A DNA stretch of 58,808 bases from Polynucleobacter sp. JS-Safj-400b-B2. GTDB taxonomy: Bacteria; Pseudomonadota; Gammaproteobacteria; Burkholderiales; Burkholderiaceae. The notes beneath the pieces were generated by a model, which was given only the letters and a program-made list of their open reading frames with translations, was not told where the DNA came from and ran no database searches. Shown here one piece after another: positions 7,597 through 16,500 of the stretch (position 1 is its first letter; each line of letters starts with the position of its first letter). The stretch spans positions 1 through 58,808 of the forward strand of contig NZ_JACVPJ010000013.1 in NCBI RefSeq assembly GCF_018881975.1, read 5' to 3'. The position numbers and the translations under genes were made by a program.

Positions 7597-9543
7597 ATGG
7601 CTTTAATCGTACTCACTGATGCAAAACTGGCTTTTGGCCACGTTGACCTCCTCGCAAACACTGCTTTTTCACTCGAATCGGGTGAGCGTGTTGGCTTAAT
7701 TGGCCGCAATGGCACTGGCAAATCTTCTTTATTGAAGATCTTGGCTGGTATCGAAAAAATGGATGATGGCCTGCTGCAATATCAGCAAAGCCTTCGCATT
7801 GCTTATGTTCCCCAAGAGCCTATCTTTGAGGCTGAAGAAACTGTTTTTGATGCTGTTTCAAAAGGCGTTTCACAAGCGAAAGCATTGCGCGAAGAATACG
7901 AAGCGCTTAGTGTTGGCGAATGGGATGATGCATCTCATCATCGCTTAGACGAAGTGCAGTCGCAATTAGAAGCACTGAGTGGTTGGAATTGGGAGCAACG
8001 CGTTCATGAAACTTTGGATCGATTGCATCTCGAGGCGAACCTTAAAATCAATACACTTTCTGGCGGTACAAAGAAACGGGTTGCCTTAGCGCGTGCTTTA
8101 GTAGAGATGCCTGATGTGCTTTTGCTAGATGAGCCAACCAACCACTTGGATTTAGATTCGATTGCCTGGTTAGAAGAGTTGCTCAAGGAGTATCAAGGCT
8201 CAGTCATTTTGATTACCCATGACCGCGCCTTCTTAGATAACGTTTGCACACAAATTGTGGAGTTAGATCGTGGCATTCTGCGAAGCTATCCTGGAAACTT
8301 TACTCAGTATGAAGTTCTTAAGGAGCAAGAGCTTAATTCTGAATCTCTAGCCAATGCCCGCGCCGATAAATTATTGGCGCAAGAGGAGGTCTGGATACGT
8401 AAAGGGGTGGAGGCGCGTCGTACACGAAGTGTTGCCAGAATTGCCCGTTTAGAAAATTTACGCAGTAGTCGTGCTGAGCGCAGAGATGCAATGGGGCAGG
8501 TGAAGTTAGCAGTTTCTGCTGGTGATCGAAGCGGCAAGATTGTGGCTGATTTGCAGAACGTGAGTAAAACCTATGATCGTCCGATTGTGAAAGATTTCAC
8601 GGCGACGATTTTGCGCGGCGATAAGGTTGGTTTACTAGGTCCTAACGGCGCAGGCAAAACAACCTTGCTGAAATTGATATTAGGAACGATTGCACCTGAC
8701 TCAGGTACTGCAACAATGGGTACTCGGATTGAGGTAGCCTACTTTGATCAAATGCGCGAAGGTTTAGACCTGAATGCTTCATTAGAAGATTACATCAGTC
8801 CTGGCAGCGAATGGATTGAAATCAATGGCAATAAAAAGCATGTCAAGAGTTACTTAAGCGACTTCTTGTTTGCACCTGAGAGAACCAATTCCCCAGTTAG
8901 CACTTTATCTGGTGGCGAGCGTAACCGTTTGCTATTAGCGCGCTTATTTGCCCGCCCTGCAAACGTCTTGGTCTTGGATGAGCCAACCAATGACTTAGAT
9001 ATTGATACCTTGGATTTGCTGGAGCAACTTCTGCAAGACTATAAAGGCACAGTATTCCTCGTAAGTCATGATCGCTACTTCTTAGATAACGTTGTCACTA
9101 GCATTATTGCTAATGAAGGCGATGGTTTCTGGAGAGAGTATGAGGGTGGCTACGAAGATTGGAAAATCCAGAAAGCGCGTTCAGACAAAATTCGAGCAGC
9201 CAATACAAAATCTGGGGATAAAGCAGAGGCTAAGGCAGATGCAAAGATCGACGCCAAGGTCGAAGCTAAGGTGGAAGCTAAGGCAGAAAATAAACCAGTC
9301 GCTAAAAGTGGCGTTCAAAAGCTCAATGGCAAAGAGCGCCAAGAATTAGAAGTGTTGCCGTTGCAAATTGAGACGCTAGAAACAGAGCAGGCTGATATTG
9401 GTATTGCGATGAGCAACCCAGATCTCTATAAAAATGAACCTGAGTTAGCTGCAAGCATGCAGGCGCGTTTGAGTGAAATTACTGCCGACTTAGATCAAAA
9501 GCTCCAGCGATGGGAGCAGCTTTTAAGTCGTTCAGGGTCTTAA
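7597..9543 (+). CDS. uup: ABC-F family ATPase Uup
   Basis: A 648-residue cytoplasmic protein with two ABC cassettes and no membrane domain. Walker A motifs are GRNGTGKS (residues 36-43) and GPNGAGKT (near 348-355). Signature motifs are LSGGTKKRVALARAL and LSGGERNRLLLARLF. Walker B motifs are LLLDEPTNHLDLDS and LVLDEPTNDLDIDT. The cassettes are joined by the ABC-F arm and linker. The C-terminal 110 residues form the predicted coiled coil that marks Uup, preceded by an Ala/Lys/Glu tandem linker. ABC-F proteins act on the ribosome; Uup is linked to ribosome assembly and to lower frequency of precise transposon excision. The gene is monocistronic, with the start at ATG 7597. Confidence 0.9.
   Translation: MALIVLTDAKLAFGHVDLLANTAFSLESGERVGLIGRNGTGKSSLLKILAGIEKMDDGLLQYQQSLRIAYVPQEPIFEAEETVFDAVSKGVSQAKALREEYEALSVGEWDDASHHRLDEVQSQLEALSGWNWEQRVHETLDRLHLEANLKINTLSGGTKKRVALARALVEMPDVLLLDEPTNHLDLDSIAWLEELLKEYQGSVILITHDRAFLDNVCTQIVELDRGILRSYPGNFTQYEVLKEQELNSESLANARADKLLAQEEVWIRKGVEARRTRSVARIARLENLRSSRAERRDAMGQVKLAVSAGDRSGKIVADLQNVSKTYDRPIVKDFTATILRGDKVGLLGPNGAGKTTLLKLILGTIAPDSGTATMGTRIEVAYFDQMREGLDLNASLEDYISPGSEWIEINGNKKHVKSYLSDFLFAPERTNSPVSTLSGGERNRLLLARLFARPANVLVLDEPTNDLDIDTLDLLEQLLQDYKGTVFLVSHDRYFLDNVVTSIIANEGDGFWREYEGGYEDWKIQKARSDKIRAANTKSGDKAEAKADAKIDAKVEAKVEAKAENKPVAKSGVQKLNGKERQELEVLPLQIETLETEQADIGIAMSNPDLYKNEPELAASMQARLSEITADLDQKLQRWEQLLSRSGS
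9226..9285 (+). repeat. 12-bp tandem repeats inside uup
   Basis: Five consecutive 12-base units encode the tetrapeptides EAKA, DAKI, DAKV, EAKV and EAKA in the linker just before the C-terminal coiled coil of Uup. The DNA units differ at several third-codon positions, so the array is not fresh. It lengthens a flexible, charged, probably helical linker. Confidence 0.8.
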
Positions 9544-9552
9544 CGTTATTGC

Positions 9553-9870
9553 CTAGCCGCGTGGCAAACGAGCGCGCAGTTGGGCAATTTCATCCAGCAG
9601 GTCTAGTGCCAGGGCAACGCCTGGGACATTCAACTCTAGATCATGAGTCAGGTGCGCTGCAGTTTTCGCTCTTCTTAAAGAGTCGCCACTAAAACGCCAA
9701 TCTTCAGGTGATGATCCTGCTGGGCTGAGCACTCCCTCTGAAACCCAGGTCATGATGAGATCTTCTGGTGTGCGTGATGCATGAGAAAGCTCAACAATCG
9801 TCATATGAACTTCATTCTCTACAACTGCGCCTTCAATCCAGGTGATATTGGTTGGTGTCATCTCGATCAT
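9553..9870 (-). CDS. cbpM: Chaperone modulator CbpM
   Basis: A 105-residue protein of the CbpM family (MerR-like helical fold). An N-terminal basic/acidic strand segment is followed by a helix-turn-helix-like stretch ([24 protein letters not shown]) and a C-terminal leucine-rich helix ([19 protein letters not shown]). CbpM binds the J-domain of CbpA and inhibits its co-chaperone and DNA-binding activity. The start overlaps the stop of cbpA by four bases, so the two are translationally coupled, as expected for partners made in fixed ratio. An internal ATG at 9860 would remove three residues and cannot be excluded. Confidence 0.88.
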   Translation of the reverse strand: MIEMTPTNITWIEGAVVENEVHMTIVELSHASRTPEDLIMTWVSEGVLSPAGSSPEDWRFSGDSLRRAKTAAHLTHDLELNVPGVALALDLLDEIAQLRARLPRG

Positions 9871-10847
9871 CCCTTCAAGTGAGTTCTGGGGTTGAAATCA
9901 AAAGCCTTTTCAAAAGATTGATAGGCTTCTTTATGTGCATCCGTATCGGCTGGTGGCAGAGCGATAGAGGGCACAACATAGAGATCGCCTATCTCTGCAC
10001 TTGGAATGCCTTTGCCTTTGAGTCGCATTTTGCGGCCCGCAACTGTTCCTGCTGGGATCTTTAGTTCTAAGGTGCTTCCAGCTGGAGTTGGTACCTTGAC
10101 CGTTGTTCCTAGAGCAGCCTCCCACGGGGCTAAGGGAATATCGATGAAGACATCCTTACCTTCAATGCGATAGATAGCGTTAGGGTGAAAATCAATTTCG
10201 AGATAAAGGTCGCCCGCAGGACCTTCACCAACACCAGGCCCACCTTGTCCAGAGAGCCTCAGGTTTTGTCCTGCCTTAATACCTTTGGGTATGCTGATAT
10301 CTAACTTGCGCTCTTGGGTACTGACATGACCAGCTGCATCTTGCACGGGCATGTGCAAGGTAATCGTCCGTTTGGCGCCGTTATAAGCATCGGCCAGATC
10401 AATTAAAATTTTAGCGTGATGATCTTGGCCTTTGAAGTTCATTCCTTGACGTGCGTTACCACCGCGTCCACCTTGGCGATGTTTACCTCTGCCAAATAGT
10501 GATTCAAAGAACTCGCTTTGATCTCCTTCAAAGCCGCCGCCGTAACCAGGGTGACCACCCCCGAATCCGCCATCAGAATATTCAAAACCTTCATTCCAAT
10601 TTGGGGGAGGGGTAAAGTCTTGACCGTTTTTCCAGTTCTCGCCAAAGCGATCATAGGCTGCGCGTTTCTCGGTATCTTTTAAAACAGCGTATGCCTCACC
10701 GATTTGCTTGAACTGCTCTTCAGCGCCAGCCTCTTTGTTTACGTCCGGATGGTACTTGCGAGCCAGCTTGCGATAGGCTGTCTTAATCTCCGCTTCAGTA
10801 GCGCCGCGAGCAACGCCAAGTGTTTCGTAGTAATCCCTAAATTTCAT
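9867..10847 (-). CDS. cbpA: DnaJ-like co-chaperone CbpA (curved DNA-binding protein)
   Basis: A 326-residue class II J-protein. An N-terminal J-domain starts RDYYETLGV and carries the essential HPD in [10 protein letters not shown] near residues 33-36. A Gly/Phe/Pro-rich linker (about residues 75-135) follows, then two beta-barrel C-terminal domains, with no zinc-finger repeats. The absence of CxxCxGxG motifs and the adjacent cbpM separate it from DnaJ. CbpA stimulates DnaK ATPase and in E. coli also binds curved DNA in stationary phase. The linker contains [17 protein letters not shown]. It is first of a two-gene operon and stands downstream of nothing on its strand. Confidence 0.92.
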   Translation of the reverse strand: MKFRDYYETLGVARGATEAEIKTAYRKLARKYHPDVNKEAGAEEQFKQIGEAYAVLKDTEKRAAYDRFGENWKNGQDFTPPPNWNEGFEYSDGGFGGGHPGYGGGFEGDQSEFFESLFGRGKHRQGGRGGNARQGMNFKGQDHHAKILIDLADAYNGAKRTITLHMPVQDAAGHVSTQERKLDISIPKGIKAGQNLRLSGQGGPGVGEGPAGDLYLEIDFHPNAIYRIEGKDVFIDIPLAPWEAALGTTVKVPTPAGSTLELKIPAGTVAGRKMRLKGKGIPSAEIGDLYVVPSIALPPADTDAHKEAYQSFEKAFDFNPRTHLKG

Positions 10848-10908
10848 AAGCTTGTTTCAGTTCGGTTTCTATCTGGGTTGAGCTAATAGGATTAATTCTA
10901 CAGTTCTC

Positions 10909-12456
10909 TTAGCTCATTACCCCAATTTGCCAAGGTACGAATTCATAGTCACCCAAACCAAGGAGTTCACTCTTGGAGGCTTCTCCGGATGCGGTTCTAA
11001 GGAAGAGTTCAAATATCCTTTGACCCATCTCCTGAACAGACACGGTCCCATCTAGGATTTCGCCACAGTTAATATCCATGTCTTCTGTAAGTCGTTGATA
11101 CATTGGAGTATTAGTAGCAAGTTTGATGCAGGGCGCTGGTTTAGAGCCAAACATGGAGCCGCGGCCGGTAGTAAAGGCAATAAGATTGGCGCCTCCAGCT
11201 ATCTGGCCAGTGGCTGATACGGGATCAAAGCCAGGGGTATCCATAAATACAAAGCCTTTAGTGTTTACCGGTTCAGCGTATTTATAGACTTCCATGAGGG
11301 GGCCAGTGCCGCCTTTCATAGAGGAACCTAAGGATTTTTCAAAGATATTAGCTAGGCCGCCGATTTGATTTCCAGGACTCACTTGCCCATTAATTTGGAC
11401 ATCTCTACCAACAGAGTATTCATCCTTCCACCAGCGAATCCGTTTAATCAGCTTTTCACCAACCGCTTGATTTACTGCGCGGCGGGTAAGGGTGTGTTCA
11501 ACACCATAAATCTCTGGAGTTTCGGAAAGAATTCCAGTGCCACCATGGCGAGACAAAATATCGATTGCTGCTCCTAAAGCAGGGTTAGCAGTAATAGAAG
11601 AAAACCCATCGGATCCTCCGCATTGCAAGCCAACACATAAATGACTGGCAGAAACAGTTTCTCGTCTCGCTTTATTGGCTTCTGGTAGTAGCGCCTTTAC
11701 AGCCTCTATGCCTGCCTCAATGGTTTTGCGTGTGCCGCCTGACTCTTGCATGATGAAGGTGTGTAGATTTGTACCCGCAGTTAGATCCTCTTGCTCCATT
11801 AAGCCTTTGAGTTGATTACGCTCGCAGCCAAGCCCCACAATGAGGGCGGCAGCTAGGTTGGGGTGACGTGCATAGCCCGCCATAGTACGGCGCAGTAACT
11901 CCATTGGTTCCCCGCTCATTTCCATGCCGCAACCAATGTCGTGGCTAAAAGCCACCACACCATCAACATTAGGAAAATCCTTAAGTCGCTCGGGTGTAAA
12001 CCAATCGGCAATTTTATTGACTACGGTTGCTGAGCAGTTAACGGTAGAAAGAATGCCAATAAAATTACGTGTTCCCACTTTGCCATTTGATCTGACATAA
12101 CCTTGGAAAGTTGCGCGCTCTGCTTCAGGCAAGAGCTCGGTTGGCTTATATTCGCTTGCGTAAGCGTAGTCACGATCAAATTCACGAAACTCAGTGTTGT
12201 GGCTGTGAACCATAGTGCCCGGTTCAATATCGACGTTAGCAAAACCCACTGTCACGTTATATTTGAGAATTGGCGCACCCTTCAGGATTTTCTTGGCGGC
12301 TATTTTGTAACCTGCAGGAACTTGGCTGCGGCTTGTGAAATTCTCACTAGGAACTTCAGCACCAATACCAATATCTACTCGAGCAACCACGATATTGTCA
12401 TTGGGGTGCAGTCGAATAATCGGGCCAGCGAGTTTTTTTTCAGAGATTTCGATCAT
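10909..12456 (-). CDS. UxaA family altronate/galactarate-type dehydratase
   Basis: A 515-residue protein with the two-part UxaA layout. An N-terminal SAF-like domain (about 1-105) is followed by the large dehydratase domain, which has GYVRSNGKVGTRNFIGI, FSHDIGCGMEMSGEP, IVGLGCERNQL, CVGLQCGGSDGFSS and GGANLIAFTTGRGSMFG. It ends with the family's EFVPWQIG. Conserved cysteines (DIGCG, GLGCE, GLQCGGSDG) fit the iron-dependent site of altronate and galactarate dehydratases. These enzymes dehydrate sugar acids to 2-keto-3-deoxy acids. Relatives with a similar fold include the sulfolactate lyase SuyAB, but those are two separate, shorter chains. The gene is downstream of a decayed Bug gene and the dehydrogenase on the same strand. 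Confidence 0.85.
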   Translation of the reverse strand: MIEISEKKLAGPIIRLHPNDNIVVARVDIGIGAEVPSENFTSRSQVPAGYKIAAKKILKGAPILKYNVTVGFANVDIEPGTMVHSHNTEFREFDRDYAYASEYKPTELLPEAERATFQGYVRSNGKVGTRNFIGILSTVNCSATVVNKIADWFTPERLKDFPNVDGVVAFSHDIGCGMEMSGEPMELLRRTMAGYARHPNLAAALIVGLGCERNQLKGLMEQEDLTAGTNLHTFIMQESGGTRKTIEAGIEAVKALLPEANKARRETVSASHLCVGLQCGGSDGFSSITANPALGAAIDILSRHGGTGILSETPEIYGVEHTLTRRAVNQAVGEKLIKRIRWWKDEYSVGRDVQINGQVSPGNQIGGLANIFEKSLGSSMKGGTGPLMEVYKYAEPVNTKGFVFMDTPGFDPVSATGQIAGGANLIAFTTGRGSMFGSKPAPCIKLATNTPMYQRLTEDMDINCGEILDGTVSVQEMGQRIFELFLRTASGEASKSELLGLGDYEFVPWQIGVMS

Positions 12457-12486
12457 AAATTTCTTTCGATTTAATAGTTTAATTAT

Positions 12487-12663
12487 TTAGCAGTTGCGCC
12501 AGATTTTTTAGCAATAGGGGCCCACTTGGCAGCTTCGGAATTAATATATTCGCCTAGGTATTTTGGGTGGATGGTCAGAACTTCAAAGCCTATGTTGTTC
12601 ATTTGTATTTCATGTCTGAGATCGTCCATTAAGGGCGCTCGTGACCATCTTGATGGCGCTCAT
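12487..12663 (-). pseudogene. Remnant of a Bug/TctC-type substrate-binding protein gene (C-terminal end)
   Basis: The gap between the dehydratase and dehydrogenase genes translates in two minus-strand frames into the tail of a Bug protein. One frame starts at an ATG at 12663 and reads MSAIKMVTSALNGRSQT before a stop. The other reads GFEVLTIHPKYLGEYINSE and then AAKWAPIAKKSGATAK to a TAA at 12487-12489. The pattern 'GFEVLT..P..(Y/F)...I..E.AKW.P(I/V)...SGA' is the C-terminus of tripartite tricarboxylate transporter receptors, as in the three intact copies in this window. About 270 N-terminal residues are gone and the remainder is frameshifted. It sits 10 bases after the dehydrogenase stop, so it was probably once part of that operon. 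Confidence 0.78.
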
Positions 12664-12673
12664 GGTTTCTCAA

Positions 12674-13609
12674 TCATTCAATATTAAGAACGTCAAAAGC
12701 AGCCTTCAACCTACGAGAGTAGGAGTCGGAAACAGTTTTGATTTCTTCCGGGGTCCACTTCCTAAATCCTTCCCCAGCTTTCATACCTGTTTTCCCATCG
12801 GCCATGAGTTGAACTACTTTTGGAGGTAGGGCAGTGATATTAGAAAGCGATGGATAAATTTCCTTTGCGGCATTCGCCATCCCATCCCAGCCTGAAATTT
12901 CCTTCTGTGTCATTGGGCCCACAGCAGCGTAACGGAAGCCAAAGCTATACCTCACGGCATCATCAATATCAGCTGGCGTAGCAATTCCTTCTTGTACAAG
13001 CGAGAGCGCTTCTCTCATCAAGGCGTGTTGAATACGGTTCGCTAAAAATCCGGGAATATCCTTCTTTACAAGGACAGGTTTCTTTTCGATAGCTCTATAA
13101 AGCTCGCAAGCTTGCTCCGCATATTTAAGTTCCGTTTTTTGTCCCATAACAATCTCAACTAGGGGGACAACTTCTGCAGGCATGAAATAGTGCGCACCCA
13201 TCATGCGGTTTGCTGTTTCGAGACCTTCTGCAATTTTGCTAATGGGGTAGCCTGAGCTATTGCTTCCAATAGGAATCTCTGCTGGCACTACTTGATCAAG
13301 GTATTGGAAAACTTTCTGTTTTAGTTCTAAGTTCTCGGTAACAGTCTCAATGACCCAGGAGAATTGGTCCCAGTCTTGCCAATCCTCCAAGATCCCAATG
13401 AATTGCTTCTTCTTAATGTCAGCCTCATCCTTGGTTGCGCTGTCTCCAACCATACCAATTTTCTTTGCAAGACTGATGGCTTTATCCAAACAGGCATCAG
13501 CCTTATCTTTTGTTCTACCCAATATGACGACGGGTATGTTTTGGGCAATAAAGCCAGCTGCAATTCCAGCACCCATGATTCCGGTTCCAATAACAGCTAC
13601 AGATTTCAT
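12674..13609 (-). CDS. 3-hydroxyacyl-CoA dehydrogenase family protein, possibly sugar-acid (L-gulonate-type) dehydrogenase
   Basis: A 311-residue NAD-binding protein with the N-terminal Rossmann motif VAVIGTGIMGAGIAAGF, a conserved SNSSGYPISKIAEGL stretch and MGAHYFMPAEVVPLVE (catalytic His). The helical C-terminal domain contains KDIPGFLANRIQHALMREAL. The fold covers 3-hydroxybutyryl-CoA dehydrogenase, L-carnitine dehydrogenase and L-gulonate 3-dehydrogenase (lambda-crystallin type). No beta-oxidation genes are nearby. The neighbours (SMP-30 lactonase, sugar-acid dehydratase, Ldh-family reductase) favour a hydroxy-acid substrate, but this is inference. The ATG at 13609 with AGG upstream is preferred over an in-frame TTG nine bases earlier. 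It is divergent from the SMP-30 gene. Confidence 0.8.
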   Translation of the reverse strand: MKSVAVIGTGIMGAGIAAGFIAQNIPVVILGRTKDKADACLDKAISLAKKIGMVGDSATKDEADIKKKQFIGILEDWQDWDQFSWVIETVTENLELKQKVFQYLDQVVPAEIPIGSNSSGYPISKIAEGLETANRMMGAHYFMPAEVVPLVEIVMGQKTELKYAEQACELYRAIEKKPVLVKKDIPGFLANRIQHALMREALSLVQEGIATPADIDDAVRYSFGFRYAAVGPMTQKEISGWDGMANAAKEIYPSLSNITALPPKVVQLMADGKTGMKAGEGFRKWTPEEIKTVSDSYSRRLKAAFDVLNIE

Positions 13610-13695
13610 ATTTTTCAACCTATTCGGTTAAGTTGTAAACAGCTTAAATTAATTTTGATCAACAAGTACTTAAGGTTATCATTATTTATGGTTTA

Positions 13696-13711
13696 ATTGT
13701 TTAATAACAAT
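13696..13711. promoter_or_regulatory. Candidate operator palindrome between divergent catabolic genes
   Basis: ATTGTT-TAAT-AACAAT is a perfect 16-base palindrome, with arms of six around a self-complementary TAAT. It lies in the AT-rich 140-base region between the dehydrogenase and SMP-30 genes. A GntR/HutC-type regulator is encoded two genes away and would be expected to bind a palindrome in such a region. The identity of the binding protein is inference, and AT-rich palindromes also occur by chance. Confidence 0.35.
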
Positions 13712-13749
13712 ATTTACTTATCCGTATAACTTACCACAGGTGACTCTTT

Positions 13750-14682
13750 ATGACGATGCACAACCCTTTCCAGCCCGTTGAGAAAATTAAAACGGAAGTG
13801 TTTTCAACCATGCCAGAGAAGTTTCGCAAAAAATCCCGTACAGGATGGTCCGATCCTAACCGTCAAGGCGCAGAAGTAGAGTGCTTTTTAGAGGGGCCTT
13901 CATTCGATCGTGAAGGCAATTTGTGGTTCGTAGATATTCCCTTTGGCCGTATTTTCCGCATCGACCCCAAGGGCGAGTGGGAGCTGATTACTCAATATGA
14001 TGGTTGGCCAAATGGCATGAAGTTTCATAAAGATGGGCGTGCTTTTATTTGTGACTACAAGGCGGGTTTGCTAGCGCTTGATCCAAAGACTGGAAAAATT
14101 GAAACTATCTTAGGATCAATGTATAGCGAAAACTTTAAAGGTTTGAACGATCTACACTTTGCCTCTAATGGCGATTTGTATTTCACAGATCAAGGTCAGA
14201 CTGGCATTGCTGACCCAACGGGCCGCGTATTTAGATTGTGTGCAAATGGTCAACTAGATCGTTTAGCGCTTAATGTACCGAGCCCAAACGGCATTACTTT
14301 AAACACCCAGGAAAAGCATGTATTTGTAGCAGCCACTAGATCTCAGCAAATCTGGAGATTGCCTTTGATGGCTGATGGATCTGTTTCCAAGACTGGTGTG
14401 GCGATACAGCTAACAGGTGGTGTCGCGGGTCCAGACGGTATTGAAATGGACTCAGAAAATGGTTTGTTGGTATGTCATCTTGGTATTGGAATCTGGAGAT
14501 TTGATAACAATATGCTGCCAACTCACTTGATTTACTCTGAGAACCCACATCACCATCATTTGGCTAATATGTGTTTTGGTGGGGCGGACGGAAAAGATCT
14601 CTACATTACCGAGTCTTTATCTGGCGATATTCTGAAAGCACGTCTGCCAGTTGCTGGTAAAAAAATGTTTGGACTTTCTTAA
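13750..14682 (+). CDS. SMP-30/gluconolactonase/LRE family lactonase
   Basis: A 310-residue six-bladed beta-propeller protein of the SMP-30 family. The metal-ligand Glu is in FLEGPSFDREGNLWFVDI near residue 42. A conserved Asn lies in the GWPNGMKFHKDG segment, and the LNDLHFASNGDLYFTD (N/D pair) and GPDGIEMDSENG (Asp) segments follow. These enzymes hydrolyse sugar lactones such as gluconolactone or L-gulonolactone using one divalent metal. It is the first plus-strand gene of the catabolic island and is followed after one base by the likely TTG start of the GntR gene, so it is probably translationally linked to its regulator. There is no signal peptide, so it is cytoplasmic. The true lactone is unknown. 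Confidence 0.86.
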   Translation: MTMHNPFQPVEKIKTEVFSTMPEKFRKKSRTGWSDPNRQGAEVECFLEGPSFDREGNLWFVDIPFGRIFRIDPKGEWELITQYDGWPNGMKFHKDGRAFICDYKAGLLALDPKTGKIETILGSMYSENFKGLNDLHFASNGDLYFTDQGQTGIADPTGRVFRLCANGQLDRLALNVPSPNGITLNTQEKHVFVAATRSQQIWRLPLMADGSVSKTGVAIQLTGGVAGPDGIEMDSENGLLVCHLGIGIWRFDNNMLPTHLIYSENPHHHHLANMCFGGADGKDLYITESLSGDILKARLPVAGKKMFGLS

Positions 14683-14683
14683 A

Positions 14684-15418
14684 TTGAGTGAACGATCACC
14701 GTTATATAAGTCTCTAGCAAAAACGCTAGAGCAGCGTATTTATAACGGTGATTGGTCCGTGGGATCAGTTTTGCCTGCCGATGCGGAACTTTGTCGGGAT
14801 TTTCAGTCAAGTCGGCATACGTTGCGGCATGCACTACAAATTCTGGAGGCTAATGGCCTCATTTACCGCCATCAAGGCGCGCCTACAAAAGTGGTCTCTA
14901 GACAGCGCTTACGTCGTTTCACCCAAAGCTACAACTCTCCAATCGATATTCTGAGTTATTCACGTGATACCTATCGTCAAAACATAGTTGAAGAATTTAT
15001 TGAGCTTGATAAGTCTCTAAGTCAGATTGTTGGGGCGCCGATCGGATCTTCTTGGTATCACATTGGCGGAATTCGAAAGCGTCAACAGGCGGAGGAGGTC
15101 ATTGCTTGGACGGATATTTATATATTGCCCCAGTTTGCTTCGTTGACAAAAGATCCAGAACATACCCAGGTAATGGTGTACGAGCAGATTGAGGAAAAAT
15201 ATGGCGCCCGTATCGAGAGGGCTGAGGTGGATGTATATGCCTCTCAGGTATCGCCAGAGATTGCGGAAAAACTCCGCATCAAGCCTGACACTGCGTGTCT
15301 GGTCATTATTCGCCGCTATTTTGATGATCAGGATAAGCTATTTGAAGTGACGGTAACGCATCATCCGGAAAATAAATATGTTTATAGCATGGAATTTAAA
15401 GCGAGCTCAGAGGCATAA
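14684..15418 (+). CDS. GntR family transcriptional regulator with UTRA domain (HutC/FarR type)
   Basis: A 244-residue regulator. The N-terminal winged helix (RSPLYKSLAKTLEQRIYNGDWSVG, then SVLPADAELCRDFQSSRHTLRHAL) has the GntR 'LP.E..L...F..SR.T.R.AL' pattern. The C-terminal half is a UTRA ligand-binding domain (VYEQIEEKYGARIERAEVDV, then RIKPDTACLVIIRRYFD, then FEVTVTHHPENKYVYS). No in-frame ATG exists near the expected N-terminus. A TTG at 14684, one base after the SMP-30 stop, gives LSERSPLY and is the preferred start; a TTG at 14651 would overlap the lactonase gene. It probably controls this island and responds to a pathway acid. Confidence 0.82.
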   Translation: MSERSPLYKSLAKTLEQRIYNGDWSVGSVLPADAELCRDFQSSRHTLRHALQILEANGLIYRHQGAPTKVVSRQRLRRFTQSYNSPIDILSYSRDTYRQNIVEEFIELDKSLSQIVGAPIGSSWYHIGGIRKRQQAEEVIAWTDIYILPQFASLTKDPEHTQVMVYEQIEEKYGARIERAEVDVYASQVSPEIAEKLRIKPDTACLVIIRRYFDDQDKLFEVTVTHHPENKYVYSMEFKASSEA

Positions 15419-15424
15419 ATCACA

Positions 15425-16474
15425 ATGAGCTATTTATCAATAAAAGATGCCGAGCGATTTATCTCAAGCGCATTGCAAGCAGAGAGGGTTCCCGCAAGTG
15501 ATGCAGACATCATTGCTAGCCTCATGGTGCAGTCTGATCTTGCTGGTGCGGACGGACATGGAATTTTTCGTTTGCCCGCCTATTTAAAAAGAATCCGTGC
15601 TGGTGGCGTTAATTTGCATCCCAATATTCATATTGAGCGCGAGCAGGGTGCAACTGCGTTGATTAATGGTGACAATGCCTTAGGGCATTTGGTTATGAAT
15701 AGAGCTGTCGATCTTGCCATCGAAAAGGTAAAACAGCACAGCGTATGTTGGATTGGCAGTCACTACGGCAATCATTCAGGAGCGGCTTCAGTATATGTTC
15801 GTAAGTTAGCGGAGCAGGGTTATATAGGAATTTATATGGCTGTTGGTAATGCAAATCATATGGCGCCATGGGGCGGCATTGATTTATTGCTATCAACCAA
15901 TCCAATTGCCATTGCGGTGCCAGCAGGTAATGGGCCTACAGTACTTTTGGATATTGCAACTACTGTAGCGGCCTATGGAAAGGTAAAAGTGGCTGCGCAA
16001 AAGGGAGAGTCTATTCCTGATGATTGGATGATTGATCGCCAGGGTAAGCCAATAACGGATCCTAAAAAATCTGCCGAAGGATCTTTATTGCCCATTGGTG
16101 GGTATAAGGGTTATGGCTTAGCTGTCATGATTGGCTTGCTTGCAGGGGCGCTTAACAATGCAGCGGTTGGCAAAGGAACAATAGATTTCAATGCGCATCA
16201 CGACTTGGTTACAAACACGGGGCAAACGATTATCGCGGTCGATCCAAGTGCGTTTGGAAACCCAGAAGATTTCATTAACAGAGTAATTGCTTTAGTCAAT
16301 GATCTCAAAAATTCGTCAACATTGCCTGGGGTTAAGGAAATTCGTGTGCCTGGTGAGGGCGCAGCAAAAACAATGGCAGAGAGAAGTGAAAGGGGTATCC
16401 CGGTATCGCCCGAGTTGCTAGAAGCATTGAATACCTGCGCTCAGGAATGCGGCATCCCTGCTTTAACGTTTTAA
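15425..16474 (+). CDS. Ldh family (malate/L-lactate/ureidoglycolate) oxidoreductase
   Basis: A 349-residue NAD(P)-dependent enzyme of the Ldh_2 family, a fold distinct from Rossmann lactate dehydrogenases. Motifs include DLAGADGHGIFRLP near residues 39-52, ALINGDNALGHLV, IGSHYGNHSGAASVYVRKLAEQG (catalytic His), APWGG and TNPIAIAVP, DIATTVAAYGKV, LLPIGGYKGYGLAVMI and a C-terminal VPGEGA. Members reduce or oxidise 2-hydroxy/2-keto acids; the family includes 2,3-diketo-L-gulonate reductase (YiaK) and sulfolactate dehydrogenase (ComC). It lies six bases after the GntR gene and 26 before the Bug gene on the same strand, so it is part of one operon. The substrate is inferred only from neighbours. 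Confidence 0.85.
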   Translation: MSYLSIKDAERFISSALQAERVPASDADIIASLMVQSDLAGADGHGIFRLPAYLKRIRAGGVNLHPNIHIEREQGATALINGDNALGHLVMNRAVDLAIEKVKQHSVCWIGSHYGNHSGAASVYVRKLAEQGYIGIYMAVGNANHMAPWGGIDLLLSTNPIAIAVPAGNGPTVLLDIATTVAAYGKVKVAAQKGESIPDDWMIDRQGKPITDPKKSAEGSLLPIGGYKGYGLAVMIGLLAGALNNAAVGKGTIDFNAHHDLVTNTGQTIIAVDPSAFGNPEDFINRVIALVNDLKNSSTLPGVKEIRVPGEGAAKTMAERSERGIPVSPELLEALNTCAQECGIPALTF

Positions 16475-16500
16475 AAATACCAAATTACTGGAGGAGACAT

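Noticed and set aside
12103..12474. A 123-codon plus-strand open frame antisense to the UxaA-family gene
   Set aside because: It has no recognisable domain and no ribosome-binding site, and lies entirely within a conserved gene.
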